NCBI GenBank assembly: GCA_020444425.1
Contig: JAHLLB010000036.1
Coordinates: 1 to 47,584 of the forward strand
Length of the DNA stretch: 47,584 nucleotides
Source: a bacterium
GTDB lineage: Bacteria > Electryoneota > Electryoneia > Electryoneales > Electryoneaceae
Direction: 5' to 3'
Part shown: piece by piece, positions 15,825 to 24,373 of the stretch
How positions within the stretch are numbered: the first letter of the stretch is position 1
Layout of the letters: each line of letters opens with the position of its first letter
Notes under the pieces: model-generated
Seen by the model: only the letters and a program-made list of their open reading frames with translations
Told to the model about the DNA's origin: nothing
The model's database searches: none
Made by a program: the position numbers and the translations under genes

Positions 15825-17558
15825 ATGAGAAGATGGATTGCGGTGGCGGCAGTGTTGTTGCTGGCGTTCGCCGTCCACGCGGAAGTGTACACCTTGAACG
15901 CGGATGGGACCGGCGACTACGCCAACATCCAGTCCGCGATCAACGCCTGCGTGAGCGGTGACGTCATTCAGCTGGAAGATGGTGTGTATACCGGCTCGGG
16001 CAATCGGGACATCGATTTTGCCGGAAAAACCATCACCCTGTGCGGCGTCAGTGGAAACGCCGAAGACTGCATCATTGACATTGAGGGCGTGCACGGAAAT
16101 TACGTTTCCGAGCGTGGCCTGATGATCGACTCCGGCGAAGGCCCGGAAACGACGATTCGTGACTTGTCGATCATCAATGGAGATGGGGACGGGTCTTGAC
16201 CGGCTTGTGATGGCGGGGCGGCGCTCTGCTCAAACACATCTCCTCAGTTCATCAACGTTCGTTTCATCAACAACTACGCGTCCGGCGGCGGTGCGGTCTA
16301 TGTGTACGGATCGAACGCTCACCCGACGTTTACCAACTGCGAATTTATCGACAATTACGCCAGCAATGGCGGCGCAGTTGAAGTGTACTACGGCAACGCG
16401 ACGTTCGAACACTGCTCGTTCGTCGGCAATTATCTCACCAGCGGTTCCGGTGCGGCGATTTACTCGTACTACGGCTACGAGCTCAACCTGACGTGCTGCA
16501 CCTTCGCCATGAACCAAGCGTCGGCCGACCCCACGGTTTACCTCTACCAGAGCGACACGGTCATTTCAACCTCGATCTTCGCGCAGAATACCTGCACCGC
16601 TCCGGTTTCGGTCAGTGGCGGCACGCTGGATGTCAGCTACACCGACATCTGCGACAACTCCGGCGGCGATTGGGTTGGTGCGTTGAGCGCGTTTGAGGGC
16701 ATCAACGGCAACATCTGCGAAGATCCGCTGTTTGAGGATGCCAACAACTACAACATGCGGCTGACCGGACCGTCCCCGTGTATCGACACCGGCGATCCAA
16801 ACCTGCCGTATGATCCGGACAACACCATCGCGGACATGGGCGCGTATTACTTCGACCATGAACCGTTGCCGGGCAATATCTGGCTGAGTTCGCCCTACGA
16901 TCCGTGGTACCTCTTCTCCAACGGTGGCACAGTTCAGTTCACCGCACGGATCCGCAACAACCTCGAAATGCCGGTGACCTTCCAGGGTTGGGTCATGATC
17001 ACGCTGCCATCGGGACAGCTGTACGGCCCGACCATGCAGGCCAATGTCAGCATGCAGGCAGCCAGCGAGATGACCACCAATACGCTGTCGCAGGTGGTCC
17101 CATCGTACGCGCCGATGGGTGTCTACACCCTGATCGCGCATATCGGCCTGTTCCCGAGCACCATCCATTCGGATGAGATCCAGTTCGTCAAGATGGGCAT
17201 GGCGGCGGATGGTTCCGAAGCGCCGGTGGCGTGGGAGAAGCTGGCGTACGGTTGGACGGCGGACGCTCCGGCTGCAACTCCGGATATTCCGGACGAGTTC
17301 GAGCTGGGCACGGCCTACCCGAACCCGTTTAATGCGACGACGACCATTTCGCTCAAGCTGCCAGTCAGCCAGCAGGTGACGGTCACGCTGTTTGACGTGA
17401 CCGGCCGTCAGGTGAAGACGGTCCGTGACGGCGTCCTCTCTGCCGGCAACCACCGGATCGACGTGGACGCGCATGGCTTGGCGACGGGTGTTTACCTGCT
17501 TCGTGCGCAGACCGATCGGAACGGCAGCCAGGTGCAGAAGCTGGTGCTGGTGAAGTAA
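15825..17558 (+). pseudogene. Secreted polymorphic beta-helix protein with sorting domain, interrupted by an in-frame TGA
   Basis: One continuous frame of 577 codons broken only by TGA at 16197-16199 (codon 125). Before it: signal peptide (RRWIAVAAVLLLAFAVHAE) and the YTLNADGTGDYANIQSAINA opening of pectin-esterase/beta-helix proteins. After it the same frame continues without a gap: PACDGGAALCSNTSPQF, FINNYASGGGAV repeats, CEDPLFEDANNYN and CIDTGDPNLPYD. An Ig-like domain (~350-450, VTFQGWVMITLPSGQLYGP) then resembles that of the six-gene array downstream, and the gene ends in a sorting domain (YPNPFNATTTI, LFDVTGRQV, LATGVYLLRA, VQKLVLVK). A single base change (for example TGG) would restore it. 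Either a recent nonsense mutation, a sequencing error or read-through. Preceded by a CTTAGG-AAAT-CCTAAC palindrome and a structured leader. Confidence 0.75.
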
Positions 17559-17566
17559 GGCAGTAC

Positions 17567-17594
17567 TGAGTGGTGAGTTGTGAGTAATGAGTCA
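17567..17594 (+). repeat. Heptamer repeat tract after the beta-helix gene
   Basis: TGAGTGG, TGAGTTG, TGAGTAA, TGAGTCA, starting 8 nt after the stop and running into the terminator. Confidence 0.7.
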
Positions 17595-17597
17595 ACA

Positions 17598-17627
17598 AAG
17601 CCGCGTCGAATGTCGACGCGGCTTTTT
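17598..17627 (+). terminator. Intrinsic terminator
   Basis: AAGCCGCGTCGA-ATG-TCGACGCGGCTT followed by TTT; a 12-bp perfect stem downstream of the gene ending at 17558. 17628-17769 shows no gene. Confidence 0.9.
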
Positions 17628-17769
17628 CTGTCTTGTTCATGTCAACGAGCTGCGGTCAGCGGTATGTGGTCCTGACAGGGTGAGGGTCGGTTGATCTGCT
17701 CCCGCAAGTTTTATGACACGGGCACATCTGTTACCGCCGACCGTAGTCCGCAGCCCGCAGGCAATTATT

Positions 17770-18519
17770 CTACTTCCACACCGTCAGAATCCGGGCGACC
17801 TCACGGTTATCGCTGTTCCGTATCAGCGAATGCAGGAACTGCTTCCTCTCCCCCGCCACCGCTGCATACTCCGTACGCAGTTCATCCCCGGCGAAACACT
17901 CCGCGCGGAACATCATGTCCGCCTCGACGAGGCGAGCGTCCTCGGCCTCCGTGGCCGGCAATGCCCCCACCGCCCAACGCAGGTAGTTGAGGTTGTTGAC
18001 GTGACCATTGACGTCAATGTTCTCCTCGGTAACCACCACAGTTAGCGATTCTGCGGCCTGCTTCAGGCGTGGCAGCGTGCGGGAGGTGAACTCGAGATTG
18101 CGTGGGATGACATCGCCGGGCATCCGGTCGGCGAGCACACCGGCCATGTCCACCATCGCCCGGGATTCCCGTTCCAGTACCGCCCATGCGCTGGTCGCCT
18201 CCGCGACGGGCGTGCCGCCGTCCAGCAGCAGGAAATCACGATACCCTTGCCGTTTGTCGTAGCCGGTCGGCCACGTGCGCAAGGTCAACGTTTTGTCCGC
18301 TTCCGGCACTGCCAGCAGCCGCACGAACAGCCGTGTCAACACCCACAAACGGGTTTCGTCCTGCAGGTGATCGTACCCCAGCCCGAACAGTTCGGCGTGC
18401 TGCCACGCGATCATCTGCAAATCGTCCATCAGCGCGAGGAACTGCCCGATTGACGCCCCGGACGGGTAGCTGAACGGTTCCTCCACTTTCGGCGGCGGAT
18501 TCCAGGTCGGATTCGGCAT
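17770..18519 (-). CDS. Acyl-ACP thioesterase
   Basis: 249 aa, FatA/FatB-type bacterial acyl-ACP thioesterase with two hot-dog domains. It hydrolyses acyl-ACP to free fatty acid and ACP in the cytoplasm. The second domain carries the active-site segment DVNGHVNNLNYLRW (the family's Asn-His pair within NxHxxN). The first has MIAWQHAELFGLGYDHL, RLWVLTRLFVRL, TLRTWPTGYDKRQGYRDF and ATSAWAVLERESRAMV. The ATG follows GAGGAA, which overlaps the stop codon of the GNAT gene 9 nt upstream, so the two genes form an operon. It may supply fatty acids for envelope lipids or turnover. Confidence 0.9.
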   Translation of the reverse strand: MPNPTWNPPPKVEEPFSYPSGASIGQFLALMDDLQMIAWQHAELFGLGYDHLQDETRLWVLTRLFVRLLAVPEADKTLTLRTWPTGYDKRQGYRDFLLLDGGTPVAEATSAWAVLERESRAMVDMAGVLADRMPGDVIPRNLEFTSRTLPRLKQAAESLTVVVTEENIDVNGHVNNLNYLRWAVGALPATEAEDARLVEADMMFRAECFAGDELRTEYAAVAGERKQFLHSLIRNSDNREVARILTVWK

Positions 18520-18528
18520 GATCGTTCC

Positions 18529-19002
18529 TCAGGCAGGGGGATCGTTGCGGTATTTGTCCGGATCGTACCGGTGCATGTAGTGTTCGGGATGATCGAGCGG
18601 GGTGAAGCCGTGCCTCGCGTACAGGGAATGGGCGTCATCGGTCGCGAGAATCCATCGGCGCACCGGTTCGAAGGTCGGATACGCCAGCACCTCTTCAACG
18701 ATCCACTTGCCCAACCCCTTGCCGCGGTACTCTTCGTCGATGAACACGTCCATCAGGTACGCGATCGCGCTCAGGTCGGACAGGACACGTGCGAACCCGA
18801 CCTGTCGTTTCACCGTGGTCGTGTCCGGTTCCAGCTCGTACAGACCGAAGCAGTATGAGTTCTCCAGCACCCGCTTGACCCGTGGCTTTTGAATCCCCTC
18901 CGCCCAGTAGCTGCGGTTGAGGAAACCGTGGATGGTATCGAGATCGAGCAACGCTTTGTCGTCGCTGATCATGTACGGTTGGCGAATGGTTTGCGAAGGC
19001 AT
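18529..19002 (-). CDS. GNAT family N-acetyltransferase
   Basis: 157 aa from ATG 19002, preceded by AAAAGGAG at 7 nt; a TTG 18 nt upstream is not favoured because it overlaps that ribosome site. GNAT fold: DTIHGFLNRSYWAEG near residue 22, RVLSDLSAIAYLMDVFIDEE, the acetyl-CoA loop EYRGKGLGKWIVEEVL and the C-terminal DAHSLYARHGF. This pattern resembles bacterial GNAT proteins of unknown acceptor. First gene of a two-gene operon with the acyl-ACP thioesterase. Confidence 0.9.
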   Translation of the reverse strand: MPSQTIRQPYMISDDKALLDLDTIHGFLNRSYWAEGIQKPRVKRVLENSYCFGLYELEPDTTTVKRQVGFARVLSDLSAIAYLMDVFIDEEYRGKGLGKWIVEEVLAYPTFEPVRRWILATDDAHSLYARHGFTPLDHPEHYMHRYDPDKYRNDPPA

Positions 19003-19233
19003 GAACACGCTCCTTTTCAAGTACGCACAAAGATGGGTTCCGGCCTACCCGCATGCCAACCGGCCAGAGTTCTGTGACGGTTCTCCGCAACAACGCAAAT
19101 CAGGAAGGTTCTTCGAAGCTGGCGCAATTCCTCGTAAATGCTTGTGCTGAGAGAGAACAAGGTTTTCAGCAGCTCCCTGTTTTTCCACCACTCCCGGAGA
19201 CGAAATGCCAGCTGAGTTCGTGATTCTGCACGA

Positions 19234-19249
19234 GTTAAGCATACCTAAC
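19234..19249. promoter_or_regulatory. GTTARG-N4-CCTAAC palindrome (site 2)
   Basis: GTTAAGCATACCTAAC, 100 bp before the ATG at 19349. Confidence 0.6.
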
Positions 19250-19312
19250 TATTTCCTCAATTACTCGTTCGTGACTTGTCCGATTCCCGGGTATTCGACA
19301 GCTTTACAATAT

Positions 19313-19328
19313 GTTAGGGCGGTCTAAC
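19313..19328. promoter_or_regulatory. GTTARG-N4-CCTAAC palindrome (site 3)
   Basis: GTTAGGGCGGTCTAAC, 20 bp before the ATG at 19349 and next to the ribosome site; 79 bp from site 2. Binding here would be expected to block expression. Confidence 0.6.
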
Positions 19329-19348
19329 AACATGGGAGGACAAGGAAC

Positions 19349-20788
19349 ATGAAAAGGTTGAGAATTGCGGTTTTATTGGTCTTGCTGGTGCTTGGATTCA
19401 GTCACAACACCAGAGCAGCCACGATTACGATCCTGGATGCACCCGGACTTCCGGCCCACCCGGCTGAATGGGCAGCGGTTGCGGCATCCATGGGACATCT
19501 GGCAACGATTGTGCCGATTTCAACACTGGATGGAACCGCCTGGGTGTCTTCGACGGACGTCCTGATTATTACGGATCCGTATTATCCGTATACGGCGACT
19601 CACACGGACAATGTCTGGTATGCGGTCAATGAAGGTGTTGGTGTCTACATTCAGGGCGAGGACGACCCGGCGTTTGCCAGCAATGTGATGTTCGAGGATT
19701 GTGTCAACACCACGGGTTTTGCTGGATTTTCCTGGATTGCCCCGGTCCCGGATGATCACGTCGCGGCAATTACGGGTCCGGTGGCGATCGATCCGAATCC
19801 GATCACTCCGCTGGTAGCGATGTCCTGGGCGGCTGAAGCGGTTCATGCAGGACCGATGGGCGGTACCACGACCAACATGTGGGTCGGGCCTCATCAGGTT
19901 GGTTTTCTGCATGATGAAGTGACCAATGACGCCGCAGGCCTGCTCGCAATCAACACGGATTATACCTGGATTCTCCCCGTGACATTCAGCGATTTGATGG
20001 AGAATTACATCCAGGTTTTGTTGACCGGCGCGGAGCTCGGCCAGTTTGCACACCTTACGCCAACCGGCCCGGCAACGATTCCGGCTGGCGGTGGTCCTGT
20101 TCCGTACATGATTGAACTGGAAAATGTCAACCCGTATACCTGGCCGATCACCGTTTGGGTCCGTGCAATCTTGCCCAGTGGAGCGGTGTATGCTTCCCCA
20201 CTTGCCGGACCGGTGCCGGTGATGGTTCCGCCGATGTCGACCATGGGTCCGTATGCGTCGCCCGGTCCGTTGCCGCCAGTCGGTATCCCCGGATTCGCAC
20301 CTGCTGGCGAGTATTTCATTCAATCTGTGGTCACCAATGGTTTCGCCGGCTGGACGGAAGCCTACGATTCCGATTTCTTCTCCGTGATCAAAGCCGCAGC
20401 GGCCGGACAGGATTCGGAGATCGATCCGGGTGACCTGCCGGTTAACCTGTTTGGTACGGTCGGCCATCCCACGCAACTTGCGTCGTCGCAGAGCAATACG
20501 GTGCAATCGGGCGACTTGCCGTCACAATTTGCACTTACGGAGGCATATCCGAATCCGTTCAACCCCAGCACCTCAGTCGCGGTGATGCTGGCGGAAGCGG
20601 CCCAGCTGACGGTGAAGGTCTACGATGTCCAGGGGCGCGAAGTCACAACCCTCGCGCACGGGACATTCGCTGCGGGAACGCACTCGTTGACCTTTGACGC
20701 TCACGGTCTGGCCAGCGGCGTTTATTTCCTGCGCGCGACCGTGCCCGGCCAGCTTGTGCAAACCCGCAAGCTTGTGCTGCTTCGGTAA
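19349..20788 (+). CDS. Secreted sorting-domain protein, array family member 1
   Basis: 479 aa. Signal peptide (residues 1-24). The N-domain (~25-165) has an alternating beta-alpha pattern: TITILDAPGLP, WAAVAASMGHLATIVPIS, STDVLIITDPYYPY and VGVYIQGEDDP. It suggests a Rossmann- or GATase-like fold but shows no catalytic triad I can defend. Then LMENYIQVLLTG and an Ig-like domain (~235-350) with GPATIPAGGGPVPY, WVRAILPSGAVYASPLAGP and GFAPAGEYFIQSVV. C-terminal sorting domain: AYPNPFNPSTSVAV, VKVYDVQGREV, LASGVYFLRA, QTRKLVLLR. GGGAGGACAAGGAAC precedes the ATG. First of six tandem paralogues, with two palindrome operators upstream and its own terminator. Secreted, probably surface-attached; function unknown. 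Its N-domain is the most divergent of the six. Confidence 0.8.
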   Translation: MKRLRIAVLLVLLVLGFSHNTRAATITILDAPGLPAHPAEWAAVAASMGHLATIVPISTLDGTAWVSSTDVLIITDPYYPYTATHTDNVWYAVNEGVGVYIQGEDDPAFASNVMFEDCVNTTGFAGFSWIAPVPDDHVAAITGPVAIDPNPITPLVAMSWAAEAVHAGPMGGTTTNMWVGPHQVGFLHDEVTNDAAGLLAINTDYTWILPVTFSDLMENYIQVLLTGAELGQFAHLTPTGPATIPAGGGPVPYMIELENVNPYTWPITVWVRAILPSGAVYASPLAGPVPVMVPPMSTMGPYASPGPLPPVGIPGFAPAGEYFIQSVVTNGFAGWTEAYDSDFFSVIKAAAAGQDSEIDPGDLPVNLFGTVGHPTQLASSQSNTVQSGDLPSQFALTEAYPNPFNPSTSVAVMLAEAAQLTVKVYDVQGREVTTLAHGTFAAGTHSLTFDAHGLASGVYFLRATVPGQLVQTRKLVLLR

Positions 20789-20809
20789 GCTGGACCCCGT
20801 TTGATCGTC

Positions 20810-20844
20810 AAATGGCTGGACTGGTTCCAGCCATTTGTTGTTTC
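20810..20844 (+). terminator. Intrinsic terminator of array gene 1
   Basis: AAATGGCTGG, 7-nt loop, CCAGCCATTT, then TGTTGTTT; 22 nt after the stop. Confidence 0.8.
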
Positions 20845-20938
20845 ACCCAGATTTCTTGCCGTGTATCCAGCGCGGTGCCACCGGCTTCAGGCAAAAATTC
20901 GAGAGACGCACATTCGCTGAGTACTTGGTTCCACTGAA

Positions 20939-20954
20939 GTTAGAAAGGCCTAAC
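20939..20954. promoter_or_regulatory. GTTARG-N4-CCTAAC palindrome (site 4)
   Basis: GTTAGAAAGGCCTAAC, 93 bp before the ATG at 21048. The 38 nt from its CCTAAC onward align with 32 identities to those after site 5. Confidence 0.6.
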
Positions 20955-21047
20955 AATATTCTCATAAACTGATATTTTCCTTGCATTTCGGCACACTATC
21001 TCGTAGCTATCAGGGGGGATTACACGCGACAGATCAGGGAGTCAGGT

Positions 21048-22457
21048 ATGAGGTTATTCCACAGAGTTCTCACCGTTATCGTTCTGCTGATGCTGGTAGG
21101 TGCTTCTACTTCATCCGCATTGAACATCACCATTGTTGAAAGCCAGAGTTTCAATCCGGCCCACACGATGGACACGCAATGGGCAACTGTCGCCACGGCG
21201 ATGGGGCACACGGCAACCATCGTTCCGCAAACCGCGCTCGACACCGGGCTGTTCATTCCGACCACGGATGTCCTGATTGTATCTTCCGCCTCGATCCCGC
21301 TGACCTCGGTGCGGATGATCAACGTTTTCGACTGCATTTACGAGGGAAAAGGGGTGTATATCCAGTCGGAATCCGCCCCGACCGATCCCGGGAATGTGAC
21401 CTGGCAGACGATCGTGAACATGTTCAGCACGCCCTTCACCTGGACCGGGACCATGGCTGGCACGCTCAGTCCCACGGTACACAATCACATCGGCGCGGAA
21501 TACAACGCAAAACCAATTCAGCTGACCATGTATGACGGCTGTTTCGGCACATGGGGACCCGGTGTTGAGGGCAACCTCCGCTGGCAGAACAACGAAGTCG
21601 GCTACGTGTTCGACCCATTGAACTTCCCGTTCGCCGGCACCGCCATGACAAACACCGATCAGGATTGGGTTTACCTCGCGCCGGACGTTGCGTTGATGCA
21701 GAATTACATCGACGTGTTGATCGGGCAGCCGCCGCTTGAACTCAATTTGCGTCTGTTGCCGGTCAGCGGTCCGATTACTCTGCCCAGTGGCGGTGGCACG
21801 TTCAGCTACAACGCCCAGATCATCTATACCGGCTTTGTCCCGGTCACTTTCCGCGCCTGGGTCCGGTTGATTCTACCCAGCGGCGCCGTGTATCCGCCGC
21901 CGCTTGCAGGTCCGCTGTCGTTCACCTGGGGCGCTCCGACCTCGACACCGTTGTATTCGCTTTCGCAATCGATTCCGGCATTCGCACCGCCCGGAACCTA
22001 CTACGTCCAGGGTGTGCTCGCAGACCTCTTCACGGGTTTCACCACCGTCTATGATTCGGAGAATTTCCCCTTCCAGAAGCTGGTCATTGCTCCCGACGGG
22101 CAGGATCAGGAATTCGTCACCGAGTGGAAGTCCGTTGACAACTTCGCTGTGAAGGAAGAGGCTGTGGTGGATCATGCCGTCACCTTGCCGGAGGCATTCC
22201 ACGTTGGTGACGCCTATCCGAATCCGTTCAATCCCAGCACCTCAGTCGCAGTGACTCTGGCGGAAGCGGCTCAACTGACGGTGAAGGTTTACGATGTGCA
22301 GGGTCGAACGGTCGCGACTCTCGCAGATGGACGTTTCCCCGCCGGATCCCAGCAGCTGTCGTTTGATGCCTCTGGGCTGGCCAGTGGCGTGTATTTCCTG
22401 CATGCAACCGTTCCCGGCAAGCTGAACCAGACGCGAAAGTTGGTACTGATGCGGTAA
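21048..22457 (+). CDS. Secreted sorting-domain protein, array family member 2
   Basis: 469 aa. Signal peptide MRLFHRVLTVIVLLMLVGAS; mature N-domain with ITIVESQSFNPAHTMDTQW, VATAMGHTATIVPQTALDTG, TTDVLIVSSASIPL and KGVYIQSESAP. The ESQSxNPxHxxDxxW block defines the family. Ig-like domain with SGPITLPSGGGTFSYNAQII, RAWVRLILPSGAVYPPPLAG and AFAPPGTYYVQGVL. The sorting domain DAYPNPFNPSTSVAV ... VKVYDVQGRTVATL is closest to that of member 1. The ATG lies after GGGAGTCAGGT. Monocistronic by its own operator and terminator. No enzyme signature seen. Confidence 0.8.
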   Translation: MRLFHRVLTVIVLLMLVGASTSSALNITIVESQSFNPAHTMDTQWATVATAMGHTATIVPQTALDTGLFIPTTDVLIVSSASIPLTSVRMINVFDCIYEGKGVYIQSESAPTDPGNVTWQTIVNMFSTPFTWTGTMAGTLSPTVHNHIGAEYNAKPIQLTMYDGCFGTWGPGVEGNLRWQNNEVGYVFDPLNFPFAGTAMTNTDQDWVYLAPDVALMQNYIDVLIGQPPLELNLRLLPVSGPITLPSGGGTFSYNAQIIYTGFVPVTFRAWVRLILPSGAVYPPPLAGPLSFTWGAPTSTPLYSLSQSIPAFAPPGTYYVQGVLADLFTGFTTVYDSENFPFQKLVIAPDGQDQEFVTEWKSVDNFAVKEEAVVDHAVTLPEAFHVGDAYPNPFNPSTSVAVTLAEAAQLTVKVYDVQGRTVATLADGRFPAGSQQLSFDASGLASGVYFLHATVPGKLNQTRKLVLMR

Positions 22458-22484
22458 ATCCGTGGCGTCCTATCCTCGGACTCG

Positions 22485-22513
22485 ATGGCTGGCATTTGCC
22501 AGCCATTTTTTTT
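22485..22513 (+). terminator. Intrinsic terminator of array gene 2
   Basis: ATGGCTGGC-ATTT-GCCAGCCAT followed by a run of eight T. The stem sequence is related to that of the terminator of array gene 1. Confidence 0.9.
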
Positions 22514-22611
22514 GAGTCAAAACCGTCACACACCCTTCCGTTTTTCGCACCTCGGCAGAATTCCCTCAACCTCGAGAGCCTTGCACAAGCTGAATGCTTG
22601 ATTCTGCTAAA

Positions 22612-22627
22612 GTTAAGTGATCCTAAC
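22612..22627. promoter_or_regulatory. GTTARG-N4-CCTAAC palindrome (site 5)
   Basis: GTTAAGTGATCCTAAC, 96 bp before the ATG at 22723. Confidence 0.6.
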
Positions 22628-22673
22628 AAATTCCTCATAAATCGAGATTTTCCTTGCATCGTGACGTTGAAAA

Positions 22674-22689
22674 ATTAAGTTATCCTAAC
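22674..22689. promoter_or_regulatory. GTTARG-N4-CCTAAC palindrome (site 6)
   Basis: ATTAAGTTATCCTAAC, 34 bp before the ATG at 22723 and 62 bp from site 5. Confidence 0.55.
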
Positions 22690-22722
22690 AGGTAAATCAT
22701 TGAGATATCAAGGGAGAAGAGA

Positions 22723-24141
22723 ATGCGTAGCTTGAGCAAAGTACTTGCAGTCATCGCTTTGCTTGCGATGTTAGGAGTGGCTAACTCGTTTGCATTGAAC
22801 GTGACGATCATTGAGAGTCAGAGTTACAATCCGTCCCACACGATGGACCTCGAGTGGCAGGCAGTCGCCACGGCGATGGGCCACGCGGCGACGATTGTCC
22901 CGCAGTCGACGTTGGACACCGGCGCGTTCATTCCGGGTACGGACGTCCTGATTGTTTCCTCCGGTGTGATTCCGCTTCCGCCGCCCCGCATCGACTACAT
23001 CTTTGAATGTCTGTATGCTGGCAAAGCGGTGTATGTGCAATCGGAAGACAGCCCGAACCAGCCGGGGAATATTGCCTGGCAGCAGGTGCTGAACATGTTC
23101 GGTGAACCGTTCAGCTGGATTACTCCGGTTCCGGGCAACATGCGCGCCACGGTTCACGGGCCAATCGGCGCGGAATACAACGCCGTTCCGATGCTGGTCG
23201 AGTTGTATGACGGCTGTGTCGGCACCACCAGTAATTATGTGCGTGGCACGCTGCGGTTCAACGGCGACGATTTCGGCTTCCTGTACAATCCCGCAAATGC
23301 ACCGTTCGCCGGTATGGCGGCGACCACCTCCGACCAGGAGTGGATCCGTCTCGGGCTGAACCCGGCTTTGATGGAAAACATCATCGACTCGATTATTGAC
23401 GATATGCCGCTCGACCGTTACATCCGCATCAACCCGAACCCGCCGGGCCCGGTGACTGTGCCGTTGGCCGGTGGTTCGTTTGATTACGATGTGCAGATCA
23501 GCTACACCGACTGGGTTCCGGTGACGTTCCGTGCGTGGACCCGTCTGATCCTGCCGAGCGGTGCTGTCTGGGGCACGTTGGTGGGTCCGGCGACGATTTC
23601 CTGGGCCGCCCCGACCACGACTCCGGTGTTCACCTTCACCCAGTACATTCCGGGCTTTGCGCCGGCGGGGCTGTATTTCGTGCAGGGTGTTCTCGGCGAT
23701 GTTTATCCGGGTTTCGCAACCTGTTTCGACTCCGACAACTTCATGTTCCAGAAACTGACGGTCAGCGCGGACGGTTCCGCGTCTGCTGAGCCCGTTACGG
23801 CCTGGAAGTCGGAAGGTTCATTCAGCGTCGCTGCGGATAATGAAACCGGACTTGAGCAGTCGTCCGCGTTGCCGGATGAGTTCAGCGTCGGCCAGGCGTA
23901 CCCGAACCCGTTCAACCCGTCCACCACGATTGACGTATCCCTGGCGGACGCGTCCAACCTGACGGTGACGGTGTATGATGTGCAGGGGCGTGAGGTCGCG
24001 ACCCTCGCAAAGGGTGCGCACACCGCCGGGCTGCATTCGTTCAGCTTTGACGCCAGCGGTCTCGCCAGCGGCGTCTATTTCCTCCGCGCGAATGTGCCGG
24101 GGCAGCTGAACGAAACCCGCAAGCTGGTTCTGATGCGGTAA
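22723..24141 (+). CDS. Secreted sorting-domain protein, array family member 3
   Basis: 472 aa. Signal peptide (KVLAVIALLAMLGVANSFA), then VTIIESQSYNPSHTMDLEW, VATAMGHAATIVPQSTLDTG, GTDVLIVSSGVIPLPPPRID and KAVYVQSEDSP. The middle Ig-like domain has RAWTRLILPSGAVWGTLVGP and IPGFAPAGLYFVQGVLGD. The sorting domain (QAYPNPFNPSTTIDV, VTVYDVQGREVATL, LASGVYFLRA, ETRKLVLMR) is almost identical at the nucleotide level to that of member 4, although the N-domains differ widely. The N-domain is closest to member 2. AAGGGAGAAGAGA ribosome site. Two palindromes upstream, own terminator downstream. Confidence 0.8.
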   Translation: MRSLSKVLAVIALLAMLGVANSFALNVTIIESQSYNPSHTMDLEWQAVATAMGHAATIVPQSTLDTGAFIPGTDVLIVSSGVIPLPPPRIDYIFECLYAGKAVYVQSEDSPNQPGNIAWQQVLNMFGEPFSWITPVPGNMRATVHGPIGAEYNAVPMLVELYDGCVGTTSNYVRGTLRFNGDDFGFLYNPANAPFAGMAATTSDQEWIRLGLNPALMENIIDSIIDDMPLDRYIRINPNPPGPVTVPLAGGSFDYDVQISYTDWVPVTFRAWTRLILPSGAVWGTLVGPATISWAAPTTTPVFTFTQYIPGFAPAGLYFVQGVLGDVYPGFATCFDSDNFMFQKLTVSADGSASAEPVTAWKSEGSFSVAADNETGLEQSSALPDEFSVGQAYPNPFNPSTTIDVSLADASNLTVTVYDVQGREVATLAKGAHTAGLHSFSFDASGLASGVYFLRANVPGQLNETRKLVLMR

Positions 24142-24176
24142 TAAGGCTGCTCCATAGAGTCTTATGTAGATGATTC

Positions 24177-24209
24177 CGGGGGCACTTCGACGTGAAGTGC
24201 CCCCGTTTT
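24177..24209 (+). terminator. Intrinsic terminator of array gene 3
   Basis: CGGGGGCACTTC-5 nt-GAAGTGCCCCCG, then TTTT. Confidence 0.9.
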
Positions 24210-24308
24210 CTCTGTGCCTGATCGAACCTGAAATCGAAAACCACTTTCCTCGGCATTTCCCTATCTCCAATTATTTTCACTAGATACAGCCTCAGACTTG
24301 CATTCCTA

Positions 24309-24324
24309 GTTAGGATTTCCGAAC
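24309..24324. promoter_or_regulatory. GTTARG-N4-CCTAAC palindrome (site 7)
   Basis: GTTAGGATTTCCGAAC, 50 bp before the ATG at 24374. Confidence 0.55.
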
Positions 24325-24373
24325 TTTTACTGATGTGGGGGAATCACGTGTTGTGCGAGTCAGGAGGTAAAGG

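Noticed and set aside
16197..16199. TGA as selenocysteine
   Set aside because: No convincing SECIS-like hairpin directly downstream, and a beta-helix surface protein is not a known selenoprotein type; a nonsense change is simpler.
19234..19328. Palindromes as DtxR/IdeR iron boxes
   Set aside because: The iron box is a 19-bp sequence with a conserved centre (TTAGGTTAG-S-CTAACCTAA); here the four central bases vary freely.
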